A stretch of 64,000 bases of DNA from contig JAERTK010000139.1 of assembly GCA_016844935.1 (NCBI GenBank), forward strand, positions 1-64,000. Reading direction: 5' to 3'. Below are positions 1-8,388 of this stretch, piece by piece. The position numbers and the translations under genes are program-made. Each line of letters begins with the position of its first letter. The stretch's first letter is position 1. The stretch is from Desulfobacteraceae bacterium (GTDB lineage Bacteria; Desulfobacterota; DSM-4660; Desulfatiglandales; Desulfatiglandaceae). Below the pieces are notes generated by a model, which worked only from the letters and a program-made list of their open reading frames with translations, ran no database searches and was not told where the DNA came from.

Positions 1-1
1 G

Positions 2-175
2 CGCAACCGCTCCGAGTTCCTTCGTGAGGCTGCGAGGACATACATCCAGCGCAAACGACGATGGGCCGATATTTTTTCGGTGGGCCGGATGATTGCTGAG
101 GATAGAGGACTTCTTCCCGAGGACGTATCCAGAGAGATCGAAGCGTATCGAAAAGAAAAGGCATCACGGAAATGA
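2..175 (+). CDS. Ribbon-helix-helix antitoxin, C-terminal part
   Basis: The start lies outside the window; 57 residues are visible. They contain NRSEFLREAARTYI, the pattern of the second helix of a CopG/MetJ-type ribbon-helix-helix protein, followed by a charged tail of the kind that usually wraps the toxin. The TGA stop overlaps the ATG of the next frame at 172-175, the coupling usual in type II toxin-antitoxin pairs, where the antitoxin binds the toxin and represses the operon. The partner frame downstream is a truncated PIN protein, so the pair is probably defunct unless this antitoxin serves another toxin. The family call is from motif and context only. Confidence 0.7.
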   Translation, partial: RNRSEFLREAARTYIQRKRRWADIFSVGRMIAEDRGLLPEDVSREIEAYRKEKASRK

Positions 176-294
176 TCTCTCGGGTCGTTCTGGATTCCAA
201 TGTGATCATCTCGGGATTTCTATTCGGAGGACCGCCGGCCCGTCTTCTTGAGCACGCAGTGACCGGTACCATAAACTACTTCACGTCTTTTTAA
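172..294 (+). pseudogene. Truncated PIN-domain toxin
   Basis: Forty codons begin MISRVVLDSNVIISGFLFGGPPA, seen as a first strand with the acidic residue of the PIN active site (VLDSN), then the GGPPARLLE segment common in COG1569-type PIN toxins. A full protein would be about 130-140 residues; this one stops at TAA (292-294) after TINYFTSF, and the remaining acidic residues are absent. The sequence right after the stop reads as part of an unrelated frame, so a deletion or recombination probably joined two genes near position 280. Loss of RNase function is inferred. Confidence 0.7.
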
Positions 295-400
295 TGAAGC
301 TTTTGACCTGGGCGTCAAAATGGGTGAGGCCATCAAGAACGGTAAGATACGCCCTTTTGATCCGGAGGCTGTGCTCAATACCTTTGATCAGACCCAATAA
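275..400 (+). pseudogene. 3' fragment of an unidentified gene
   Basis: An open frame without its own start runs into TAA at 398-400. Its end reads SRLFNEAFDLGVKMG followed by EAIKNGKIRPFDPEAV and a short tail. The style resembles the C-terminal ligand-binding end of TetR-type regulators (gain of 'G-K-I-R-P-x-D-P-E'), but I cannot prove the family. It begins where the PIN frame breaks off, so it looks like the surviving end of a second gene after a deletion. Its stop codon overlaps the ATG of the following large gene (TAATG), which may allow coupling if it is still translated. Confidence 0.4.
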
Positions 401-2502
401 TGTACCTTCTGGAACTCTTTTTTGAAAACAGCGCGCATCACGGCGACGGCAATTATCGTTTCCAAAAGAGGCGGAACAGCCGCACCATTGCCAAATGGAC
501 ATGCCTTCAAGATAATCCCCAAGGAAACGGGCTTCTGACGTTAATCACTTTGGCGCTGGGGGGTGAAAAATATCTGAACGCCCTCCCCTTGCCTCAAGCG
601 GTGGCGGAAGATCCCCATCGGCCCCTCCGGGTGGCTTATCTGTTGGCCCGTCACCATCCCTTGGATGTCCTTAACCGCGGAAGTACCTTACAGGGAAGTG
701 GCGTCGCAGTGGATACCGGGGGCCGCGTCACCCCCTTGGGAAAAAAGGAACTCTCTTTCATTCCGCCCCACTTCCCTTCAAAAAAACTCAATATCGGTGC
801 AAGACCGTCCGCCTATCTGCTTCTGGCTTACGGCGGTGGGTACCGGCCAGGCCCACGGGGAGAGGATTTTGAATTCAAGGATCCCCTCTTTCGCCGTACC
901 CGTTTTCACGCGCTCCTGATTCGGAATGCACCCCTGACCAACCCCGTGGATTTCATCCATCGGCTCCGCTATAAAGGGATTCGATGTGGAAGGCTCCCTT
1001 CCAGAAATGTGCTTCATACCCTGTGTGAACAGCTGCCCCGATACTTGAACACCCCCGCAGATTCATGGATGGCGGAGGATACGGATATTGAAGCGGCCTG
1101 GCATGCCCTTCACCCCCTGGAGCAGCACGCGCTGCTTCCCGTGCTGGACATGGCCCGTCACATGATGGATGCCTTCCCCACTTCCGCCACGCCCCTTGGG
1201 ATGCCCGGGGTTGTCCTATTGGATCAGCCTGAAAATTTCTGCAGGACCGAGCATTTCAAGGATTACCTGGTAATGCTGGACAGGCTCTTTCCCAGAATGC
1301 AGTTTATTCTCGCAACGGAAGCCGACGCTTTTAAAACCGTTCCCCGGTCCTTTTGGCAGCGGCGCCTTTCGCTCCCCCATGAGGAAACAGGGCCGACAAA
1401 ATCCCCAGCCGTCTCCCTGCCCAGGGACACCATCCTCCTGATCCATGTGGACGGGCGGCTGCCGAACCTGGCCCTGATGAAACTCTGCACCCACCATCGA
1501 CAGAAAGGACGTACCGTCGTCCTCGGGAAAAATGACTGCTTTCTGGAAAATCCTGACCGGGTGTTCGCATCCACCGTGTTCTATACGCCCGTCTCCCAAA
1601 GGAGAAACCGGCATCTCAGGCGCCATTACGGTGACAGGTTAACCCTGGGAGGGACGGGGGAGGACATTGCGGCCCGGCTGCCCGAAGCAGTGGAACTCCT
1701 GCCGCCAGACTACTCCCTTTACCCGGAACTGGGTGACCGGGCCATCGGTTTCATAACCCGCGGCTGCCCCTTTGGCTGTCCCTTCTGCGTGGTCCCCCCG
1801 AAAGAGGGCGGGCCCCGTCAGGTAAGCGATCTGGACACCCTCCTGGAAGGGGGCCGCCTGAAAAAGCTCATCCTGCTGGATGACAATATCCTGTCCCACC
1901 CGGATGCGGACCGGTTCCTTGTGGAAATGGCTGAGCAAAAGATCATGGTAAACTTTACCCAGTCCCTGGACCTGTCCCTGGTCAACCGGGAACGGGCCAG
2001 CCTGATTCGAAGGGTGAAGTGTACCAATACCCGTTTTACCCGAAGCAATTTTCATTTCAGCCTGAACCATAACCGGAATATGGACCGGCTGGCACAAAAT
2101 TACCGGTTCCTTGATTTCAAACCGGGAGACAACGTGGGATTTCTCTGCATGTACGGCTTCGATACGACCCTTGCCGAAGACGTGGACCGATTCCGTTTTC
2201 TTCGCTCTCTTCCCGGTGCATACGTTTTTGCGCAGAAATACATGCCCATAAAAGGGGGGCCACCGCCCCACAGGGTTGATTTCTTCGGTGCCGATCCGGA
2301 CCCGTTAATCGACGAACTGGTCGGCATCGTGTTCACCCAGAACATGAAAAGCATGGAGAATTACTACCGATGGGTCAGCAGACAATATGCCATAAAATAT
2401 GGAAGACTCCATAAAGGGCTGCTGGATACGATTTTCCGGTACAACCATCGGCACAAGAGAGGGGAGTATATGGCATCTCTGGCAGGCACCAAAAAAGGAT
2501 AG
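400..2502 (+). CDS. Degenerate ATPase domain fused to a B12-binding-like/radical SAM protein
   Basis: The 700-residue protein has three parts. Residues about 33-345 resemble a RecF/SMC-like AAA ATPase: a WTCL...GNGLL...LALGG segment stands where the P-loop should be, AYLLLAYGGG resembles the family's 'LLGYG' motif, and VVLLDQPE (about 271-278) stands at Walker B. The P-loop Lys-Ser/Thr is missing, the Walker B Glu reads Gln, and the H-loop region reads ATEADAF instead of THSP. Residues about 345-440 look like the Rossmann part of B12-binding radical SAM proteins (HVDGRLPNLALMKL). The radical SAM CxxxCxxC lies at C456, C460, C463 (RGCPFGCPFC), followed by a TIM-barrel-like region with LLDDNIL. 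A 4Fe-4S/SAM reaction is expected; the substrate is unknown. ATG 400 overlaps the previous stop; the first 30 residues are unlike the family, so a later start is possible. Confidence 0.7.
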   Translation: MYLLELFFENSAHHGDGNYRFQKRRNSRTIAKWTCLQDNPQGNGLLTLITLALGGEKYLNALPLPQAVAEDPHRPLRVAYLLARHHPLDVLNRGSTLQGSGVAVDTGGRVTPLGKKELSFIPPHFPSKKLNIGARPSAYLLLAYGGGYRPGPRGEDFEFKDPLFRRTRFHALLIRNAPLTNPVDFIHRLRYKGIRCGRLPSRNVLHTLCEQLPRYLNTPADSWMAEDTDIEAAWHALHPLEQHALLPVLDMARHMMDAFPTSATPLGMPGVVLLDQPENFCRTEHFKDYLVMLDRLFPRMQFILATEADAFKTVPRSFWQRRLSLPHEETGPTKSPAVSLPRDTILLIHVDGRLPNLALMKLCTHHRQKGRTVVLGKNDCFLENPDRVFASTVFYTPVSQRRNRHLRRHYGDRLTLGGTGEDIAARLPEAVELLPPDYSLYPELGDRAIGFITRGCPFGCPFCVVPPKEGGPRQVSDLDTLLEGGRLKKLILLDDNILSHPDADRFLVEMAEQKIMVNFTQSLDLSLVNRERASLIRRVKCTNTRFTRSNFHFSLNHNRNMDRLAQNYRFLDFKPGDNVGFLCMYGFDTTLAEDVDRFRFLRSLPGAYVFAQKYMPIKGGPPPHRVDFFGADPDPLIDELVGIVFTQNMKSMENYYRWVSRQYAIKYGRLHKGLLDTIFRYNHRHKRGEYMASLAGTKKG

Positions 2503-2687
2503 TTCACCGCGGGTTGGCGTGAAAACCGCTCCCTTATCAACCATTAACGGCGAGGCCTATACCAGACACATCAATAATTGGTTACAACTGGGAGATGCTC
2601 TTGAACGGTTACGGGGTAGGTCAAAATCCCAGGTTCATCTGGAAACCCTTAATCAAACTTCCAGAGAAAAGGGACGGATTCAATTGA

Positions 2688-2822
2688 TTATTTCTGATCG
2701 AAAACGTCTCGAAGCGATGAAGCCAGATTTCGCAAATCTATTGGCTTCTCAATATATTTGCGCACTCCGAGGGCCTCGGCTTTCTTTGCGGACATCCTCT
2801 CACTGTAGCCCGTACACTCCTG
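2688..2822 (-). pseudogene. Remnant of a response-regulator receiver domain C-terminus
   Basis: Read on the minus strand, this frame gives CTGYSERMSAKKAEALGV, then RKYIEKPIDLRNLASSLRDV and a stop. This is the end of a CheY-like receiver domain: the conserved switch Thr/Ser region (TGYSE), the Lys of the K-P pair (EKP) and the last helix. It lies directly downstream, and in another frame, of the hybrid kinase's own complete receiver domain. Nothing upstream of CTGYSE encodes the phospho-acceptor part. The simplest reading is recombination between two receiver domains that left the tail of the second, so it should be non-functional. Confidence 0.65.
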
Positions 2823-2823
2823 C

Positions 2824-4557
2824 CTATTCTTCCAATTCTTCCTTAATGGCAACCCCGATCTCTTCCAGGACATAAGGCTTCATTATGTATCTTCCTGCCC
2901 CTGACTTCAGAGCGATCTCCACCTCTCTTGTCCCGGCGTAACCGGTGGCGATGATGGCCCTCTGACCGGGGCGGATCTTGATGATTGCTTCGTATGTCTC
3001 ACGACCGTTGATCCCTTTGGGCATGACCATATCCAGTACAATCAGGTCCACGGGGTTGTCCTTCACATACAAAATGGCCTCCTCCCCGCTTGAAACAGAT
3101 TCAGGGTTGTAGCCCAGCCTTCTCAGGATATCCGTGGCAATTATTCTCTGGTTTTCCTCATCATCCACCACCAGGATCTTCTCGCCGTGCCCCAGGTAAT
3201 CTTCCACCGGGACTTCTTTTTCTGCATCAGCTACTTTCTCCCTTGTGATGGGAAAGTAGAGCTCAAACGCCGTTCCCTTTCCGCTGGTCTTCACATGGAT
3301 ATAACCCTTGTGATCCGGGACCGTGTTCCAGACAACCGTCAACCCCAACCCCGTCCCCACCCTGCCCATCACTGTTTTGGTGTAGAAGGGTTCAAAGATC
3401 CTCTCCAGGTCCCCGGGAGATATACCGGAACCGTTATCCGATACGCCGAGCAGTACGTATTCTCCCGCCCGCACCTCTTCATACCCCTTCAGGGGCTCAT
3501 CCAGGTATTGGTTTGTGGTGGATATGGTAACCGTCCCGCTGCCTTCGATGGCCTCAAAGGCGTTCACAACCAGATTCATCAGTGTCTTCTTCATATGGGA
3601 GGAAGAACCGTTCAAATTCAATAGGTCCGGGTCCAGTTCCGTTTTCAAATCCACAAATGAATGGCGCTTTTCCAGTTCCACATATTCAGCAGAGCCTAAA
3701 TATTCCGGGATCAGGGTGTTCAGGTTCAGGGTCTCTTTGCTGCTTGTCACCCCCCTGGCCACGGTCAGCAGGTCTTCCACCACACGGGCGGCCCGCATCC
3801 CGGACTCCATAATTGTCTTTATGGGTTCTCTGAGGGGGCTCTCTTCGGGAAGATCCAGCAGAAGCAGCTCAGGGTAGCTTATAATCCCGGACAGGATATT
3901 ATTCAAATCATGGGCGACACCTCCGGCCATAATTCCTAAGGACTCCATCTTCTGGGCGCGGTGGAGCTGATCTTCGAGCCTGGCTTTTTCCTCTTCCGCC
4001 CGCTTACGCTCCTGGATATCGCTCACAACCGCTCTGAAGCACTCTATATTGCCCTCATCATCTTCAACCACAGTACATTCCAACAGAGCATGCAATTCAG
4101 TGCCGTCCTTTTTCCTTAATTTCAGTTCACAGCCCTGCCGGGTCCTGGTTTCAATGAGTTTCTGCCGGTGAAGGTAGAAAACATCCTGGGTATCCTCGGT
4201 GATGAATTGCGAGAAGGACTGATTGATCAGGTTTCCTCTCTCCACCCCCAGCAGGGTTGCACCCGTGAGATTGGCCTCCTGAATCAACCCCTTATAGCTG
4301 ATGGTAAAATAACCGACCGGGGCAAAGTCGTAGAGATCGGAAAATCGGTCCCGGGCCTCCTCAAGTTCCAGTTGCGCCCGGCGCAGCTCCTCGTTCTGCA
4401 TCTCCAGCTCAACCTGGTGGATCTGCAATTCCTCCACCAGTTTCTTGACATCCTGCGGCGCAACTTTCTTGACGCCGGAAGATGTCTTGTTGATAAACGC
4501 CTCTGCCCGGTCTCGCAGGCTGGAGAAATTGTCTCGGCTGTCTTCGTCCTTTTCCAT
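2824..4557 (-). CDS. Hybrid sensor histidine kinase (PAS-HisKA-HATPase-receiver)
   Basis: Expected to autophosphorylate on His and pass phosphate to its own receiver. In order: a coiled coil (VEELQIHQVELEMQNEELRRAQ), a PAS domain (about 75-190, FAPVGYFTISYKG), a PAC segment, the H-box MAGGVAHDLNNILSG, the N-box NLVVNAFEAI, G1 DNGSGI, F-box FEPFYTK, G2 GTGLGL, then a receiver with VLDMVMP (phospho-Asp) and the MKP lysine. No membrane segment is seen, so it is probably cytosolic. The ATG at 4557 is preferred because GGGGGGAG lies 6 nt upstream; a longer frame starts 45 nt earlier without one. It follows the CheB/CheR-PAS gene on the same strand, so the two probably form one signalling pathway. 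No separate output gene is adjacent. Confidence 0.85.
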   Translation of the reverse strand: MEKDEDSRDNFSSLRDRAEAFINKTSSGVKKVAPQDVKKLVEELQIHQVELEMQNEELRRAQLELEEARDRFSDLYDFAPVGYFTISYKGLIQEANLTGATLLGVERGNLINQSFSQFITEDTQDVFYLHRQKLIETRTRQGCELKLRKKDGTELHALLECTVVEDDEGNIECFRAVVSDIQERKRAEEEKARLEDQLHRAQKMESLGIMAGGVAHDLNNILSGIISYPELLLLDLPEESPLREPIKTIMESGMRAARVVEDLLTVARGVTSSKETLNLNTLIPEYLGSAEYVELEKRHSFVDLKTELDPDLLNLNGSSSHMKKTLMNLVVNAFEAIEGSGTVTISTTNQYLDEPLKGYEEVRAGEYVLLGVSDNGSGISPGDLERIFEPFYTKTVMGRVGTGLGLTVVWNTVPDHKGYIHVKTSGKGTAFELYFPITREKVADAEKEVPVEDYLGHGEKILVVDDEENQRIIATDILRRLGYNPESVSSGEEAILYVKDNPVDLIVLDMVMPKGINGRETYEAIIKIRPGQRAIIATGYAGTREVEIALKSGAGRYIMKPYVLEEIGVAIKEELEE

Positions 4558-4590
4558 TACTTTCTCCCCCCCTATGCCCCAAATCCGAAG

Positions 4591-4660
4591 GTCGAGGTTC
4601 AAGGTTCAAGGTTTAAAGCCTCACGTTTCACGTATCACGCCTCACGTTTCAACCCTCACT
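4591..4660. repeat. Short degenerate tandem repeats between two signalling genes
   Basis: The spacer contains GGTTCAAGGTTCAAGGTTTAA followed by three imperfect copies of TCACGTTTCACG-type units (CTCACGTTTCACGTATCACG, CTCACGTTTCA). Such simple direct repeats are common in intergenic DNA of several Deltaproteobacteria. No promoter or coding role is visible; the repeat lies between the stop of the CheB/CheR gene and the ribosome binding site of the kinase gene. Confidence 0.6.
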
Positions 4661-7646
4661 CCGAAAGCCACGCAAGGTCCCGCTCCGTTATGCCCACGGC
4701 GACCGGTTTTCCCTCATCATCAACCAGCCTGGTAACCGTCAGCCATACATCCAGGATTTGACCATTTTTGGCTTTGCGCTGGCTTTTAAAGGACCCCACG
4801 TCTTCTTTTTGCACTTTCTTGATAAAATCCAGTGCCTCCGCCCTCTTGTTATCCGGGACAATATCCCTGATATTCATCTTCAGGGCTTCGGCTTCGCTGT
4901 AGCCGTACATCTTTTCGGCACCCGCGTTCCAGGCGGTGATATTGCCCCCAAAGTCCTGCACGGTGATTGCGTCGTTGGAGTCCCTGAGAAGAACGGCCAT
5001 ACGTCGATAGCCCTCTCCGAGCTTAACCTGGGTAATATTCACAAAGGTCATGACAATCCCGTCGATCACGTTTTCTGTCGTGCGATATGGCGAGATACGC
5101 ATGGCATACCAGTTCCCCTCATCATCCTGGACCTCGACCTCTTTATGAACCAATGTCTTGAGGACTTCTTTTGCATCATTTTTCAGATTAACAATTTTGA
5201 TTTTTGAGGTGATGTCTCCGATGGACCGGCCGATATCTGACTGGATCAGATTAAATATTTTGGTCATGGCCGGGGTAAAACGCTTGATGAAAAGGTTGGT
5301 GTCCAGGAAGATGGTTCCAATTTCAGTGCTGGCAAGCAGGTTGTTGATGTCATTGTTGGCTTGAGACAGTTCATCCACCTTGTTCTGGAGCTCCGTGTTG
5401 ACGGTTACCAGCTCCTCATTGGTGGATTGAAGTTCCTCTTTTGATGTTTCAAGCTCCTCATTGGTACTCTGCAATTCCTCATTTACCGACTGCAACTCTT
5501 CATTGGTGGATTTCAGTTCTTCATTGGAGGTTTCCATTTCTTCAATGGTCGTCTGAAGATGCTCCTTGGTGGATTCCAGCTCCCGTTCAAGGCTGGTTAC
5601 GATGGGGGCGGGATCATCCTTCATTGCCCTTTTCCCCTTTCCCTTGGGAGGCTTTTCAGGAGGTGTTTTATCATCGAACATGACAAGCATATAATCCCGG
5701 GGCTGGCCTATTTCCGTCAGGGGTCTCACCGTCAGGTCAACGACCCGATATTCATTATCATGTTTAATCCGCAACGCATCGTATGAGATTGTCTTTTTTT
5801 GCCTCACGGCATTATGGAGCGCCGTACTCAGTTTGAGCCGCAGCCCATCACGGGCCATCTTCTGTACGTTAAAGCTGGCTTTACCGGTTGGCGCCTTTAA
5901 ATACCGGTCCGTATTACCTAAGAAATGAACAATCTCATATTTTTCATTCACCAGGACTCCCGGCGGGGCATAATAATCAAGGATTACCCTTTCAGCCACA
6001 TTATGGATGTCAGCCTCGGTGGGATGCTTTTCTTCCTTGCTTCCACTAAATTTAGGCCCCTGGTAGAAGGGCATGGTGGGATAATCAGCCGCTTTTTCGA
6101 TAAAAAAATCTTTCCGTTTAAAGATCTTCCATTTTGTGTCAACCGGCTGAAAAAGGTCTGTAAACTCTCCGATACTCTCAGACGGTCCTAAGAAGAGAAT
6201 GCCTTCCGGATTCAACGTGTAATGGCACAGGGGCAGGACCTTTTTCTGCAGCTCGGAATCCATATAAATAAGCAGATTCCTGCAGCTGACCAGGTCTATT
6301 TTTGAAAAGGGAGGGTCCTTAATGACGTTTTGAGTGGCGAAGATGATCATCTCCCTAAGCTGTTTCTTGACCGTATAGGTATTGTCCTCTTTTATGAAAA
6401 ATCTATTCAGCCGTTCCTGTGACACGTCTGCGGCAATACTGTCGGGATAGATACCCGAACGGGCATGATCTATGGCCTGGGCGTCTATGTCGCTGGCAAA
6501 AATCTGAATATTTAAATGATGCCTCAGCGTATCCATGGCTTCTGATAAAAGAATGGCGATTGAATAGGCCTCTTCACCGGTTGAACAGCCCACCGTCCAT
6601 ATACGGATCGAAGAATCAGGCTCCCTGGCTTTCAATATGGAAGGGAACACCTGGTCTTTCAACACGCTAAATGCTTCGGGGTCCCTGAAAAAATTGGTGA
6701 CCCCGATGAGCATGTCTTTAAAAAGGATATCCACTTCAGCAGGGGTTTCCTGAAGAAATTTGACGTAATTTGATATCCTGTCGATCTGGTGGACGGCCAT
6801 ACGCCGTTCGATCCTGCGGCGAATGGTGGTCTGTTTATAATGGGAAAGATCGTGCCCGGTGGCTGTCCGGATCAGGGAAAAGACTTTCTGGACATAGTTT
6901 CCGAATTTGTCGTCGGCAACTCTGATTTTCTTGGGGGCGCCAATATAGGGCGCCTTCACGTATTTGATGAGTTCACCCGGGATCTTTTCCACACTCAGGA
7001 TAAAATCTACAACTCCCGTGGCAATGGCGCTCCTGGGCATACCATCGTATTTGGCCGATTCCGGGTCCTGAACCATGGCAATGCCCCCCTCGCCTTTGAC
7101 GGTCTTGAGACCCAGGGTGCCGTCTGTTGCGGTGCCGGAAAGGATAATGCAGATTGCCTTTTCACCTAAGTCTTCAGCCATGGATCTGAAAAAACAGTCA
7201 ATGGGCAGATTGATGCTGCCGGTTCTCACGGGCGTCATTAACTGCAGCGCGCCGTTTATGATGACCACATTCTTATCCGGAGGGTTGAGATACACACGGT
7301 TTGGCTCAATCTTCATGCCATCCTGCATTTCCAGAACTTCCATCTCGGTACATTTTGCCAATAGCGACCCCATGATGCTCTTGTGCCTCGGGCTCAGATG
7401 CTGGATGACCACAAAGGCAATGTTGCTGTCATGGGGCATATGGGAAAAGAATGTTTCAAGTGCCTCAAGCCCGCCTGCGGATGCGCCGATACCGACGATG
7501 GGAAATCCGGCGGCTTGTTTTGGCGCGGCAATTGCTTTCTTTTCTTTCTTCACCTTTTTAGCGGGCTTAGCGGCTGTCTTTTTAGGTGTTGTCTTTGCTA
7601 CGGGCTTTTTCCTGCCACCTGTTTTCGTCTTCTTCTTTTCAGCCAT
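4656..7646 (-). CDS. CheB-CheR-PAS fusion (chemotaxis-type methylesterase/methyltransferase)
   Basis: About 996 residues. A Lys/Pro/Ala-rich tail (residues 1-45) precedes a CheB methylesterase domain with the catalytic trio Ser (GIGASAGG), His (VIQHLSPRHKS) and Asp (SGTATDGTLG). No receiver domain precedes it. A CheR domain follows, with TIRRRIERRM, the SAM site TVGCSTGEEAYS and SCRNLLIYMD. Then comes a long coiled coil built of NEELQSTNEEL repeats, a CheR-associated PAS domain and a second PAS (NDAITVQDFGGNITAWN). This class usually continues into a histidine kinase; here the kinase is the next gene. Expected to adjust methylation of unidentified receptors or to act as a signalling scaffold. 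ATG 7646 is chosen for the GGGGGG 6 nt upstream; an in-frame upstream extension is unlike the family. Confidence 0.88.
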   Translation of the reverse strand: MAEKKKTKTGGRKKPVAKTTPKKTAAKPAKKVKKEKKAIAAPKQAAGFPIVGIGASAGGLEALETFFSHMPHDSNIAFVVIQHLSPRHKSIMGSLLAKCTEMEVLEMQDGMKIEPNRVYLNPPDKNVVIINGALQLMTPVRTGSINLPIDCFFRSMAEDLGEKAICIILSGTATDGTLGLKTVKGEGGIAMVQDPESAKYDGMPRSAIATGVVDFILSVEKIPGELIKYVKAPYIGAPKKIRVADDKFGNYVQKVFSLIRTATGHDLSHYKQTTIRRRIERRMAVHQIDRISNYVKFLQETPAEVDILFKDMLIGVTNFFRDPEAFSVLKDQVFPSILKAREPDSSIRIWTVGCSTGEEAYSIAILLSEAMDTLRHHLNIQIFASDIDAQAIDHARSGIYPDSIAADVSQERLNRFFIKEDNTYTVKKQLREMIIFATQNVIKDPPFSKIDLVSCRNLLIYMDSELQKKVLPLCHYTLNPEGILFLGPSESIGEFTDLFQPVDTKWKIFKRKDFFIEKAADYPTMPFYQGPKFSGSKEEKHPTEADIHNVAERVILDYYAPPGVLVNEKYEIVHFLGNTDRYLKAPTGKASFNVQKMARDGLRLKLSTALHNAVRQKKTISYDALRIKHDNEYRVVDLTVRPLTEIGQPRDYMLVMFDDKTPPEKPPKGKGKRAMKDDPAPIVTSLERELESTKEHLQTTIEEMETSNEELKSTNEELQSVNEELQSTNEELETSKEELQSTNEELVTVNTELQNKVDELSQANNDINNLLASTEIGTIFLDTNLFIKRFTPAMTKIFNLIQSDIGRSIGDITSKIKIVNLKNDAKEVLKTLVHKEVEVQDDEGNWYAMRISPYRTTENVIDGIVMTFVNITQVKLGEGYRRMAVLLRDSNDAITVQDFGGNITAWNAGAEKMYGYSEAEALKMNIRDIVPDNKRAEALDFIKKVQKEDVGSFKSQRKAKNGQILDVWLTVTRLVDDEGKPVAVGITERDLAWLSE

Positions 7647-7783
7647 TTTGACACCCCCCTTTGGGATTGATGATCCGGCCGTCGTAGCATTCGCTAATTT
7701 GGCGGAGTCGGCTTGGCGATTGTTGATTGATGATTGATGATTGAACAAACCCCAACACGAAACTTAGGGAACTTCCAAAAAAA

Positions 7784-7813
7784 AGCCCCGGCGCGCTCAT
7801 GCGCACCCGGGCT
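7784..7813. terminator. Bidirectional intrinsic terminator-like hairpin
   Basis: AGCCCCGGCGCGC (7784-7796) pairs with GCGCACCCGGGCT (7801-7813) around a TCAT loop with two mismatches. It is flanked by an A tract on the left and TTTTT on the right, so it can end transcription in either direction. It insulates the CheB/CheR gene from the AbiE region. Confidence 0.7.
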
Positions 7814-7855
7814 TTTTCAAATGTCTTGAGTGAACTTCTTTTAAAATCGAAGGGG

Positions 7856-7889
<34 letters not shown>

Positions 7890-7975
7890 CAAGTTTAGCG
7901 CCACAGGGCTATCGAACATGACTGCGCTCCTTATGAAGCGATGTTTTGATACGGGAATGACCAAGTTTAGCGCCA
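7890..7975. repeat. Pair of 14-bp direct repeats
   Basis: CAAGTTTAGCGCCA occurs at 7890-7903, immediately after the GA microsatellite, and again at 7962-7975, with the same orientation and a 72-base period. The first copy abuts the microsatellite. They could be a target duplication, paired binding sites or the edge of a decayed element; nothing coding lies between them. Confidence 0.7.
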
Positions 7976-8063
7976 TTTTCTCCCCATATCCACTTAATGT
8001 CAACAACAAAGCGATTTAACCAAATTCTCAATCTATGGCCTGGGAGTTAAGGAACCATTCAAG

Positions 8064-8216
8064 TATTTAGTGACCGAACGAAAACTGTCTTTTTCGCCAA
8101 TCTCTGCTTCAGATAAAAATTTTAATCCTCGAAATATCAACCGTATTCCTGTGGTTAAAATTTTGATCTTCCTTGACCTTGACAAAAAATCCTAGTTTTC
8201 GTTCAGACACTATTTA
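8064..8216. mobile_element. MITE-like element with terminal inverted repeats
   Basis: TAGTGACCGAACGAAAACT (8068-8086) and AGTTTTCGTTCAGACACTA (8194-8212) are inverted repeats matching at 17 of 19 positions, about 145 bases apart end to end. TATTTA flanks both ends directly (8064-8069 and 8211-8216), as a target-site duplication would. The interior is AT-rich and has no reading frame, so it must have been moved by a transposase encoded elsewhere. The right end supplies the stop codon of the antitoxin-like gene that it interrupts. Confidence 0.75.
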
Positions 8217-8350
8217 TGCACAATACTGGCTTTCTTTTTTTCCTGGACGATATTTTTAACGGGGTGCCATTCATGACGTTCCATAGATTCCATCAGCTCT
8301 TTTTCTTCCTGATCAATCGGGTCAAATGCTTTCTTACCAATTTTCTTCAT
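8210..8350 (-). pseudogene. Antitoxin-like gene truncated by the inverted-repeat element
   Basis: Forty-six residues start MKKIGKKAFDPIDQEEKELM and end KKKASIVHK. GAGGGGG lies 8 nt upstream of the ATG at 8350. The acidic, short N-terminal part resembles the start of BrnA/CopG-type antitoxins, which normally continue into a ribbon-helix-helix domain; that part is missing. The TAG stop (8210-8212) is inside the terminal inverted repeat of the neighbouring element, so insertion probably cut the gene. It begins 38 bases after the AbiEii gene on the same strand and may be cotranscribed with it. The family is uncertain. Confidence 0.6.
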
Positions 8351-8388
8351 GATTCCCCCTCAAGTCTGTAACGCTTCGTTTCCTTCGA

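Noticed and set aside
2399-2875. Plus-strand open frame of 158 codons after the radical SAM gene
   Set aside because: It overlaps the radical SAM gene and the receiver remnant, has no ribosome binding site at its start and no motif; the middle (about 2540-2690) remains unexplained.
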